In this document: positions 5,179-11,661 of the stretch, piece by piece
Position numbering within the stretch: the first letter of the stretch is position 1
Layout of the letters: each line of letters begins with the position of its first letter
IMG/VR virus record: IMGVR_UViG_3300012353_000007
Span: 1 to 23,727 of that record
Origin: a virus
Length of the DNA: 23,727 nt
Strand: one strand, 5' to 3'
Notes under the pieces: model-generated
Databases searched by the model: none
Seen by the model: the letters and a program-made list of their open reading frames with translations, nothing else
Told to the model about the DNA's origin: nothing
Translations under genes and position numbers: made by a program

Positions 5179-5790
5179 ATGCCAGCGCTTCCCCGCGCAA
5201 AGGCCAAGTCCGTTGCCCAGGCCGAGAGCAAGGGGCCCTCGGCCCTGCTCGAGCTGGGTGTCTACCCCGGCAAGCTGATCGACGTCACTGTGGTGGCCGG
5301 CAAGGCCGCCTCCCAGTGGAACACCCAGTGGGAGGTCCGCTTCGAGGGTGCCAAGTACACGCTCTGGGAGCGCATCTCCCTGTCCGAGGCCGCCGAGTGG
5401 AAGATGAAGGAGTTCTTCGAGGCCTTCGGCGTTCCCCCCACCACCAACACCGACGAGCTGCTGGGCGAGACCATCGACCTGCAGGTGGGGGTGGAGACCA
5501 TCCAGGCCGGCAAGCGCAAGGGGGAGGAGACCAACAGCATCGAGGCCTTCCTGCCCCCCGGCGCCGAGGACGGCGAGGAGGAAGAGGAGCTCGAGGACGA
5601 CGACGAGGAGCTCGAGGACGAGGATCCCGACGAGTCCGAGGACGAGGAGGACCTCGAGGAGGATGAGGAGGAGCCCGAGCCCCCGCCCCCACCGAAGCGC
5701 AAGAAGGCCCCCGCCCCGGCGCCTGCGCCCGCCCCAGCCAAGACCAAGCGGCGCCGGGCCGCAGCAGCGGACGACGAGCCCCCGTTCTAG
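5179..5790 (+). CDS. SSB-like protein with acidic domain and C-terminal PPF tip, 203 aa
   Basis: ATG follows the previous TAG directly, with AAGGAGA upstream. Residues 22-127 would form an OB-like beta domain (LELGVYPGKLIDVTVVAG, WEVRFEGAKYTLWERISL, GETIDLQVGVETIQAG). Then come a highly acidic run (129-167), a Pro run, basic KRKK, an Ala-Pro repeat, KTKRRR, and the end ADDEPPF. A negatively charged tail with a terminal Pro-Phe is the hallmark of bacterial SSB, which uses it to recruit partners. The acidic/basic low-complexity linker is unusually long. The assignment as the partner of the Sak4-like ATPase fits the context; the OB domain itself is not a close match to cellular SSB. Confidence 0.75.
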   Translation: MPALPRAKAKSVAQAESKGPSALLELGVYPGKLIDVTVVAGKAASQWNTQWEVRFEGAKYTLWERISLSEAAEWKMKEFFEAFGVPPTTNTDELLGETIDLQVGVETIQAGKRKGEETNSIEAFLPPGAEDGEEEEELEDDDEELEDEDPDESEDEEDLEEDEEEPEPPPPPKRKKAPAPAPAPAPAKTKRRRAAAADDEPPF

Positions 5791-5803
5791 ATCCCTGACC
5801 GCC

Positions 5804-5829
5804 GGGAACCACCCGCAAGGGTGGTTCCC
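5804..5829 (+). terminator. 11-bp perfect hairpin with GCAA tetraloop
   Basis: GGGAACCACCC (5804-5814), loop GCAA, GGGTGGTTCCC (5819-5829). A GNRA tetraloop closes a perfect stem. It follows the SSB stop by 13 nt and precedes the AAGGAG of the next gene. It lacks a T-run. It may end or attenuate transcription within the operon, or stabilise a processed mRNA end. Confidence 0.75.
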
Positions 5830-5846
5830 CCACCACAAGGAGTGAT

Positions 5847-6140
5847 ATGTCCGAGGTCCGATGGTTCCGGGAGGTCTCTCGCACGCAACCTGCAGCCTCC
5901 AGCGACCGGACCAAGCAGGTGTGCAGGGATCTGCGCGAGAATGAGGGCCTGTGGATGGCCGTCTCGTCCCACATCTCCAAGGGCGCTTCCCAGGTGGCGC
6001 TCTACCGCTGGCGCAAGCGCTGGTTGCTCCAGGAGGATGGCCTCGAGTTCCGAGGGAAGGTTCGCATGATCGATGAGGATAGCGACCAGCCCTGGGCACT
6101 GCTCTTGGCCTACCGACCCCGGCTGGAGGTCGAGCCATGA
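5847..6140 (+). CDS. hypothetical protein, 97 aa
   Basis: ATG with AAGGAGTGAT upstream, first gene after the hairpin. The sequence WFREVSRTQPAASS-DRTKQVCRDLREN looks like an N-terminal strand-helix, followed by a helix-rich, Trp-containing middle (HISKGASQVALYRWRKRWLLQEDGLEFRGK split over 43-70) that is basic. A small nucleic-acid-binding role is possible because of YRWRKRW, but no domain is recognised. Ends in ATGA overlap with the next gene. Confidence 0.75.
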   Translation: MSEVRWFREVSRTQPAASSDRTKQVCRDLRENEGLWMAVSSHISKGASQVALYRWRKRWLLQEDGLEFRGKVRMIDEDSDQPWALLLAYRPRLEVEP

Positions 6141-6382
6141 CTCCTCCCCGCCGGTTCTGCCTGCTGCGCCACAAGGACCCCACCGGTGTATCGGGGACGG
6201 GCGTGGTCGCGCGCGGCTGCTACTTCCCCGAGCAGGAGATCGCGGTTCTGGTGTGGGCCGGGCCCGACCCCTCCGTGGTCGTGAGGCACGGCACCCCTGG
6301 CAGCCCGGGCGTAATGGAGGCCACCCGACGAATCCATGGCCACGATGGCATGACCTCCGTCCTGTGGGAGGACGAACCATGA
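6137..6382 (+). CDS. hypothetical protein, 81 aa
   Basis: ATG overlaps the preceding TGA, and its own stop overlaps the next ATG. The product is mostly beta (FCLLRHKDPTGVSGTGVVARGCYF, then IAVLVWAGPDPSVVVRHG as two separate strand groups) with a His/Gly-rich end (RIHGHDGMTSVLWEDEP). The pattern is that of a small all-beta phage protein of unknown function that occurs in nucleotide or replication regions. No catalytic residues can be named. Confidence 0.7.
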   Translation: MTPPRRFCLLRHKDPTGVSGTGVVARGCYFPEQEIAVLVWAGPDPSVVVRHGTPGSPGVMEATRRIHGHDGMTSVLWEDEP

Positions 6383-6807
6383 ACCCCATCCGGGGAGCGA
6401 AAGCCACCTTTACCATACGTGATGAATGCGGTCAGATTCATCCCGATGCCCTAGTCTGGGCAGGGTACGTCAATGGCCTGAAGATCATTCACGGTGCCCC
6501 GGTGCGGGTTCCCGTGTCGCCCCCCAACTCCTTCTACACCACAGCTGGTGGCGGTGTGATCAGCGAGAAGGAACTCAACCGCGTGCAGGCCCAGAGCTTC
6601 CGCAGCAAGGGCGCCGACAAGGCGTACGGGGAACTCCTCCTGTGGGAAGGGACCCGTCGTGTCCACATCAAGCATGCTCCCGGCCGGCGCCCAGTCCCGC
6701 TGCGCGGGAACCGCGACCCCGAGGATGGCGAGGAGGGCACTCTGGTAGCCAGTGTGCTCCTCAAGCCCGGAATGGCCGGATTCAACGACGGAGACGAGCC
6801 TCTGTGA
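6379..6807 (+). CDS. hypothetical protein upstream of polymerase, 142 aa
   Basis: ATG overlaps the preceding TGA. The protein is basic to neutral with beta-type segments (KATFTIRDECGQ, HPDALVWAGYVNGLKIIHG, VRVPVSPP) and a Gly-rich loop (TTAGGGV). There is one Cys and no obvious active-site motif. Its TGA overlaps the polymerase GTG (GTGA), so the two genes are translationally coupled, which could mean a polymerase-associated protein. No known family is recognised. Confidence 0.7.
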   Translation: MNPIRGAKATFTIRDECGQIHPDALVWAGYVNGLKIIHGAPVRVPVSPPNSFYTTAGGGVISEKELNRVQAQSFRSKGADKAYGELLLWEGTRRVHIKHAPGRRPVPLRGNRDPEDGEEGTLVASVLLKPGMAGFNDGDEPL

Positions 6808-8636
6808 TCTGGGCGCTGGATACCGAGACCTCGGCGCTGCACCCGGACGACGGGGGACGGGCCGTGGTTCTCGCCTGGGCCTGGCGCACCCCGGAGGGGA
6901 AGCTCCGGTCCCGCGCCGTGCCCACGCCCCACGCCACCAACCCCGAGTGGCCACGCCTGGGAGTGGACGAGTGGCGCAAGATAGTCCAGGGGCTGGCCAA
7001 CCGCGAGTCGCAGCTGGTCTTCCACAACGCCAAGTTCGATCTGCTGCATCTCGACTACATCCTGCGAGGCCAGGTCCAGCCGCGAGGGGAGCGGCTGCGC
7101 CCCATCCACGAGGCGCTGGTCGAGAACACCGTCTGGGACACCATGCTCGCCCAGAAGGTGATATCGGGGGAGAACAGCGCCGCCCTGAAGACCACGGCGG
7201 CCCGACTCTGGGGAGAGGCGGAAACGGCCGAGGCCGATGAGCTGGAGGAGTACTTTATCCAGAAACGACAGAAGACCAAGCCCCTGTACGCCGAGGCACC
7301 CTGGGACCTGGTCAAGAGATACGCCCGCAAGGACGTCAAGCTGACTCTCCGCTTGTTCGAGTGGCAGCAGGAGTACCTGGCCGGCTGCGCCCGCCCCTCC
7401 ACCCGCGCCCTGGTGGCGCGCGAACTAGCTTTCATGAAGGTGGTGCTGGCTATGGAGCAGCGTGGCGTGGCCTTCGATGCCGACCGCGCCCGAGAGAGCT
7501 CTGAGCTGCTCCAGCCCGCTATCCAACGGGTGGCCAGCCAACTCCCCTACCGACCCACCCTGCCAGCGGCCAAGACCTACTACTTCGGCTCCCCCGGAGA
7601 GGGAGGCCTAGGCCTGCAGCCCAAGTCGCTCACCAAGAAGGGTGCCCCTGCCCTGTCCGAGCGTGACGTGGGAGCCATGGCCCAGGAGGGAGTGCCCTAC
7701 GCAGCCGAGCTGCACCGATACCAAGCCCTCATGGCCATGAACACCAAGTGGTTCGTCCCGTGGCCACGGATGATGGGGGAGGATGGCCGGGTTCGCGCCA
7801 GTTTCAATCTGACCAACGTCCGATCGCACCGGCTATCCGTGCAACGCTTCCAGGTCCAAGCCATTCCCCACATTCGACATTTCGTGGATCTGGAGCTGCC
7901 CGAGGGCGTAGCCCTTCCCCGCGAGCTGTTCCGAGCCAAGCCCGGCTACCGCCTGTGGGAGATAGACCTGTCGCAGGGCGAGGTCCGGATAGCCACGGCG
8001 ATAACTGGGTGCCGGGCCATGAACGAAGCCATCCAGAGCACCGACGTCCACGGAGAGACCTGCAAGCGCATGTTCGGGGTAACCGAGGAGGCGCCCAACT
8101 GGAAGAGCCGGCGGGACATGGCCAAGCGTCTCACCTTCGGCACCATCTACGGGGCCGGTCCCCAGAAGCTGGCCGATACCGCCTACCTGGACACCGGGGT
8201 TCGCATCCCCGTCTCTGAGATGAAGCGGATGGTGGATGACTACAAGCGGGTGTTCCCCGAGTTCTTCATCTACGCCCGCCAAGCTGAGCGATCCTGCGAG
8301 CGTCTGGGCTACGTCACCCTGGTATCGGGAAAGCGCCGGTACTTCAACTTCGGTGCTCCGCTCTGGGAGAAGGCCTACCGGGCATTCAACGCCGTCATCC
8401 AGGGAGACCTGGCCGAGACCATGCGGGACGTCATGATCAAGGTGGAGCGCGAGATCGGGGGCGTGCTGCTCCTCCAGATCCACGACAGCCTGGTGGTGGA
8501 GCTGCCCCGGCGCTCCCCCGATGGCACCGACACGGAGCACGCCCAGTTCATTCGGGACATCATGGTCAACACCTATCATCGGCAATACGGCGTGGTCTTC
8601 GACGCGGAGGCCGGGCTATGGGAGGACAAGAAGTGA
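6804..8636 (+). CDS. family A DNA polymerase (PolA type, DpoZ candidate), 610 aa
   Basis: The start is GTG 6804, which overlaps the previous stop; the frame opens further upstream but the exonuclease motif starts 5 residues after this GTG. The 3'-5' exonuclease is complete: D6/E8 in ALDTETS, HNAKFD (74-79), WDT with D112, and Y173-D177 in YARKD. There is no 5'-3' exonuclease domain. Polymerase motifs: A, DLSQGEVR (388-395); B, R437, K441, F445, Y449 in RDMAKRLTFGTIYG; C, QIHDS (558-562). Two motif positions differ from canonical DYSQIELR and HDE: Gly replaces Ile next to the steric-gate Glu, and Ser replaces the Glu after HD. Presence with purZ and a MazG-like gene points to the DpoZ group, which copies 2-aminoadenine DNA in other phages, but substrate preference cannot be read from sequence. 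Confidence 0.95.
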   Translation: MIWALDTETSALHPDDGGRAVVLAWAWRTPEGKLRSRAVPTPHATNPEWPRLGVDEWRKIVQGLANRESQLVFHNAKFDLLHLDYILRGQVQPRGERLRPIHEALVENTVWDTMLAQKVISGENSAALKTTAARLWGEAETAEADELEEYFIQKRQKTKPLYAEAPWDLVKRYARKDVKLTLRLFEWQQEYLAGCARPSTRALVARELAFMKVVLAMEQRGVAFDADRARESSELLQPAIQRVASQLPYRPTLPAAKTYYFGSPGEGGLGLQPKSLTKKGAPALSERDVGAMAQEGVPYAAELHRYQALMAMNTKWFVPWPRMMGEDGRVRASFNLTNVRSHRLSVQRFQVQAIPHIRHFVDLELPEGVALPRELFRAKPGYRLWEIDLSQGEVRIATAITGCRAMNEAIQSTDVHGETCKRMFGVTEEAPNWKSRRDMAKRLTFGTIYGAGPQKLADTAYLDTGVRIPVSEMKRMVDDYKRVFPEFFIYARQAERSCERLGYVTLVSGKRRYFNFGAPLWEKAYRAFNAVIQGDLAETMRDVMIKVEREIGGVLLLQIHDSLVVELPRRSPDGTDTEHAQFIRDIMVNTYHRQYGVVFDAEAGLWEDKK

Positions 8637-8716
8637 ACCCCTGCGACAAGCACGGAGAGCTGGTCTACTACGTGAATGGGCAGAAGAAATGCCTGGCCTG
8701 CGGAGGTGACTGCTGA
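8633..8716 (+). CDS. zinc-ribbon mini-protein, 27 aa
   Basis: GTG overlaps the polymerase stop (GTGA) and the stop TGA overlaps the purZ ATG (TGATG). The product begins MNPCDKHGELVYYVNG and ends CLACGGDC, giving C-x2-H-like and C-x2-C pairs expected to hold a zinc ion. It contains the AGGTGA before purZ within its 3' end, so it also carries the ribosome site of purZ. Its position wedged between polymerase and purZ with overlaps on both sides argues that it is a real gene. Role unknown. Confidence 0.65.
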   Translation: MNPCDKHGELVYYVNGQKKCLACGGDC

Positions 8717-9849
8717 TGGCCGGATTCGGCCGCATCCAGGTGGTGGTGGGCGGCCAGTATGGGTCGGAGGGCAAGGGGGCGGTCTGCAAGTGGCTGGCCC
8801 AGGAGAGCCCCGGCCTGGTCTGCGCCCGGGTGGGCGGTCCCAACGCCGGGCACACCGCCTACGACGGGAAGGGGCGGGGGTGGAAGCTCCAGCAGGTGCC
8901 GGTAGGCGCCCTGGTCCAGGACGGCCCCCTGGTTATAGGGGCAGGATCCGAGGTAGATCCCCTGTTGCTGGGTCGCGAGATCTGTGCCCTCGAGGAGGCG
9001 GGCATCCCGGTGGCCTCGCGTCTCCTGATAGACCAAAGCGCCACCATCCTCACCGAGCAGCATGGCTGGGCCGAGACCGAGGGCCTGGCCCACGGGGAGG
9101 GGGGACTATCCCGGCGCATAGGCAGCACAGGCAAGGGAGTGGGCGCTGCCCGCGCCGATCGCATCTGGCGCAAGGCGTTCACTGTGAGCAGCGACCTCCA
9201 GGTGAGAGGGGAGACTGGCAGCACCTGGAAGGTCTGGGATCCCGACCACGGAGCGGTGGCCGCTCGCATCCCGGTCACCGACACCGCTCTCTACCTGGAG
9301 GGCGCCCTGGCCGACGGTAGGATGGTCCAGATAGAGGGAACCCAGGGATATGGCCTGGGCCTCCACACAGAGAACTACCCCTTCGTGACCTCAGGGGACT
9401 GCCGAGCCATCGATATGCTGGCGCAGGCCGGCGTCTCGCCCTGGTCGGTCCCCGAGGACCATCTCGAGGTATGGGTGGTGTTCCGTACCTTCCCCATCCG
9501 CGTGGCCGGCACCTCGGGGCCGCTGCGGGGAGAGACCACCTGGGAGGAGCTGGGGCAGCCACCCGAGATCACCACGGTCACCCGCAAGCAGCGACGAGTG
9601 GGCGCCTGGGACCACGAGCTGGCCCGCGCCGCCCTGCACGCCACCGGCGCCTACACCTACCGGGGCGCCACCCACGTGGCTCTGCTCTTCCTCGACTACC
9701 AGTTCCCCGAGCTGAAGGGCTGCCTGGATCCCCATCGCGTGGAACAGGTGGCCGGGGAGTTCCTGGCTCAGCGGGAGAACGAGTTGGAGCACCAGATTCG
9801 GCTGGTCGGGACCGGCCCCAACCACATCGTAAGGAGAAAGAACCGCTGA
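8716..9849 (+). CDS. purZ: PurZ, (2-amino)adenylosuccinate synthetase-like, 377 aa
   Basis: PurZ is the phage relative of adenylosuccinate synthetase that joins dGMP and aspartate, with ATP, to give the precursor of 2-aminoadenine deoxynucleotide. Sequence signs: GQYGSEGKG (13-21), the P-loop, with Ser17 where PurA has its catalytic Asp (GDEGKGK); GPNAGHT (41-47) retaining the catalytic His46; STGKGVG (137-143); EGTQG (207-211); NYPFVTS (220-226); TRKQRRVGAWD (289-299) for the base/phosphate region. The length is 377, shorter than the about 430 of cellular PurA. Loss of the Asp at this site is the reported hallmark of PurZ. The zinc-ribbon gene precedes and the MazG-like gene follows with TGATG overlap. 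Confidence 0.93.
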   Translation: MAGFGRIQVVVGGQYGSEGKGAVCKWLAQESPGLVCARVGGPNAGHTAYDGKGRGWKLQQVPVGALVQDGPLVIGAGSEVDPLLLGREICALEEAGIPVASRLLIDQSATILTEQHGWAETEGLAHGEGGLSRRIGSTGKGVGAARADRIWRKAFTVSSDLQVRGETGSTWKVWDPDHGAVAARIPVTDTALYLEGALADGRMVQIEGTQGYGLGLHTENYPFVTSGDCRAIDMLAQAGVSPWSVPEDHLEVWVVFRTFPIRVAGTSGPLRGETTWEELGQPPEITTVTRKQRRVGAWDHELARAALHATGAYTYRGATHVALLFLDYQFPELKGCLDPHRVEQVAGEFLAQRENELEHQIRLVGTGPNHIVRRKNR

Positions 9850-10382
9850 TGGCAGGACCCCAGGACAGCCGCAATAGTGGCACCGTGCCCAACCGCGATC
9901 TCGGATCGCCGGTGGCGTTCCTCCGAGCGGAACATCGTGAGGGCAAGCACGCGGGGCGCATGCTGAACGGCGACTGCCCCGATTGCTATCCGAACGATTC
10001 CGTGCAATCCGACCACGGACAGCCGGTCTGGGAATCCACCGATCCCGCCTCCGTGACCGAGACGGTGCGCCTGCTCTGGGAGGACCTCAACCGAGCGGAG
10101 ATCAACAAGGTCCTACCCAAAGCAGTGGAGTACGGGGCCGCCGATCTGGATCTCATGGGCCACGCTCTGGGCCTGATGCTGAACTCCCCTCGTGCCCGCG
10201 AGGCGAAGTGGACGCCGGCCGAGCTGCAGGAGATGGCCTCGGCCTTCTACGCCCTGGGCAAGGTGGCCCGGGTCTTCGGGGCCTTCGCCCAGGGCCAGGT
10301 CCCCTCCGAGGACTGCTGGCATGACCTGGGCGTGTACGCGAGGATGGTCCAAGTGATCCGTCGCCGAGGGGGATGGATGTGA
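9849..10382 (+). CDS. MazG-like nucleotide pyrophosphohydrolase, MazZ candidate, 177 aa
   Basis: ATG overlaps the purZ TGA. After a loose N-terminus (1-66, with CPDC at 43-46), the helical part has LNRAEINKVLPKAVEYG (residues 80-96), ADLDLMGHAL, then ELQEMASAFYALGKVARVFG and EDCWHDLGVYARMVQVIRR as separate helices. Acidic residues E94, D99, E125/E128, E154 and D159 could be the metal ligands of a MazG-type all-alpha NTP pyrophosphohydrolase. The same pattern (KAxEYGxxDL, HDLGVY, RxxGGW) is, as I recall it, seen in MazG-like proteins of actinophages. In Z-phages a MazG family enzyme, MazZ, turns dGTP into dGMP for PurZ. The direct purZ neighbour supports this, but activity is not proven by sequence. 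Confidence 0.7.
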   Translation: MAGPQDSRNSGTVPNRDLGSPVAFLRAEHREGKHAGRMLNGDCPDCYPNDSVQSDHGQPVWESTDPASVTETVRLLWEDLNRAEINKVLPKAVEYGAADLDLMGHALGLMLNSPRAREAKWTPAELQEMASAFYALGKVARVFGAFAQGQVPSEDCWHDLGVYARMVQVIRRRGGWM

Positions 10383-10705
10383 GGGTAGCCCTAGTCGGCC
10401 CCATAGACCTGGGAGGAGGGGCCACGGAGACCCAGATCCAGGCCAACCTCGATCGCTTCGACAAGGCAGAACTGGTCCTAGCAGGACGAGGTCACACAGT
10501 TTACAACCCCGCTCGGCGAGGACGAGTTCATCGCTACGAGTGGAGCCGGGCCGATTTCATGCGGGCCAGCGTGAAGGACATCTTGCAGGTGGAGGGCATA
10601 GCGCTGCTGCCGGGCTGGGGCGCCTCCCCCGGGGCCACCGTGGAACTCTCGCTGGCCCGGCAGCTGGATCTGATCGTCATTCACATCCAGGAGGAAGAGC
10701 TGTGA
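10379..10705 (+). CDS. DUF4406 protein, deoxyribosyltransferase-like fold, 108 aa
   Basis: GTG 10379 overlaps the previous TGA and is preferred to ATG 10373, which would sit directly on the GAGGGGG. The product shows RVALVGPIDLGGGATE, a phosphate-binding-like start; RGHTVYNPARR; FMRASVKDILQVEGIALLPGW in the centre; and GASPGATVELSLARQL, the usual final helix of the DUF4406 family. This family is a small relative of nucleoside 2-deoxyribosyltransferases and often occurs in phage nucleotide regions. The E in ATVE is the residue that aligns with the transferase active-site Glu. Whether it acts on nucleosides is unknown. Located between the MazG-like gene and the dUTPase, it may belong to nucleotide metabolism. 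Confidence 0.8.
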   Translation: MRVALVGPIDLGGGATETQIQANLDRFDKAELVLAGRGHTVYNPARRGRVHRYEWSRADFMRASVKDILQVEGIALLPGWGASPGATVELSLARQLDLIVIHIQEEEL

Positions 10706-11370
10706 CCATATTCAGCGACTATCTGGCCCGGCGCCGGGCCCGCCGCCAAGCCGCCCTGGCACCCCCCGCCCCGGCCTCCGGTCAGACCGCACCGGACCCA
10801 CGGGAGCGCCTAGGCCCGGCCCGGCACGCCCTGCGGCGCGCGGACCCCACAGCGGGTCTCCGCTCCGCCTACGCCATGGAGCCGGAAACCGAGCTGGAGG
10901 CTACCGGTCGCGCCCTCCGAACCCTCCCTCTGCATTTCGCCCCTGCTGGTGAGATGGCCGTGGCGATGGAGGACCTGCATCTGCCCTCTCGCACCTACCC
11001 CGACGACGCCGGTCTCGACCTCTTCGTCACTCAGGACGCCGTGGTGCGCCCGGGGGAATTCGTCGACATCCACTGCCATCTCGCGGTGGAGCTGCCCCCC
11101 GGGGTCTGGGCCCTGGTCATAGGCCGCTCCAGCACCCTGCGCAAGCGCGGTCTCATGGTCAATCCGGGGATCATCGACACCGGGTACCGAGGCGAGCTGT
11201 TCACCGGGGTGTGGAACATGGGACCAGCCATGGCCCGGGTAGAGTTCGGGGAGCGCCTGGCTCAGCTCATCCTCTTCGACAACGTTACCGCCCGGTACTT
11301 CCCTCACCCGGTGGACCAGCTGTCGCCATCCCTCCGTGGCAGTCAGGGATTCGGGAGCTCGGGCCGATGA
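10702..11370 (+). CDS. dut: dUTPase with N-terminal extension, 222 aa
   Basis: GTG overlaps the previous TGA and has AGGAGGAAGAGCT before it. All five dUTPase motifs are present: I DAGLDL (102-107), II GRSST (141-145), III GIIDTGYRGEL (156-166), IV GERLAQLIL (183-191), V RGSQGFGSSG (212-221). The enzyme hydrolyses dUTP to dUMP and keeps uracil out of DNA. The catalytic domain is of normal length, but about 75 residues come before it (Arg/Ala/Pro-rich, then helical), unlike typical phage dUTPases of 140-160 residues. This could be an added domain or a domain-like tail. Overlaps the next gene by ATGA. Confidence 0.93.
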   Translation: MTIFSDYLARRRARRQAALAPPAPASGQTAPDPRERLGPARHALRRADPTAGLRSAYAMEPETELEATGRALRTLPLHFAPAGEMAVAMEDLHLPSRTYPDDAGLDLFVTQDAVVRPGEFVDIHCHLAVELPPGVWALVIGRSSTLRKRGLMVNPGIIDTGYRGELFTGVWNMGPAMARVEFGERLAQLILFDNVTARYFPHPVDQLSPSLRGSQGFGSSGR

Positions 11371-11600
11371 GAGATCGGGTCCCTCTGGATTTCGAGACCA
11401 ATCCCGGAGCTAGCGCTCGCGAAGCTACCTTGCTCGAGCGCATCGACGACCTGTGGAAGGCCCAAGCACAATCCGCCGAGAAGATTGTCACGCTGGAAGC
11501 TCGCGTACTGGAGCTCGAGCGAGTCTTGGCCCTGCAGGTGGGGATCGCCACTTCTTCCTGGACTCGTCAGTCCCAGGTCGAGGAGAAGCGCCCGTACTGA
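11367..11600 (+). CDS. coiled-coil protein, 77 aa
   Basis: ATG overlaps the dUTPase TGA. The central region is a heptad-rich helix (REATLLERIDDLWKAQAQ, then AEKIVTLEARVLELERVLALQ) that should form a coiled coil, ending in a short polar tail (RQSQVEEKRPY). It has no Cys and no transmembrane segment. It is the last gene of the rightward operon, followed by the convergent terminator. Function unknown. Confidence 0.75.
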   Translation: MRDRVPLDFETNPGASAREATLLERIDDLWKAQAQSAEKIVTLEARVLELERVLALQVGIATSSWTRQSQVEEKRPY

Positions 11601-11608
11601 GACATAGA

Positions 11609-11643
11609 GGAGCCCTCTCTCCCGCATTGGGTTTGAGGGCTCC
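11609..11643. terminator. bidirectional terminator hairpin between convergent operons
   Basis: GGAGCCCTC (11609-11617) and GAGGGCTCC (11635-11643) form a 9-bp stem with a 17-nt loop, between the rightward stop at 11600 and the leftward stop at 11662. CCCCTT follows on the + strand, a weak T tract. It is placed as a terminator shared by both strands. Confidence 0.7.
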
Positions 11644-11661
11644 CCCTTGGGAGGAAGAAGG

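Noticed and set aside
4501-6183. Long minus-strand open frame of 560 residues
   Set aside because: Antisense to the Sak4-like, SSB-like and hypothetical genes; Leu/Gly-rich mirror composition of high-GC DNA, no ribosome site.
6426-6803. Polymerase read as 736 aa from 6426
   Set aside because: The first 126 residues are the shadow of the preceding gene in another frame; the exonuclease motif begins right after GTG 6804.
8716-9849. Ordinary host-type PurA (adenylosuccinate synthetase)
   Set aside because: Catalytic Asp is replaced by Ser, length is shorter, and it is embedded in a phage replication operon.
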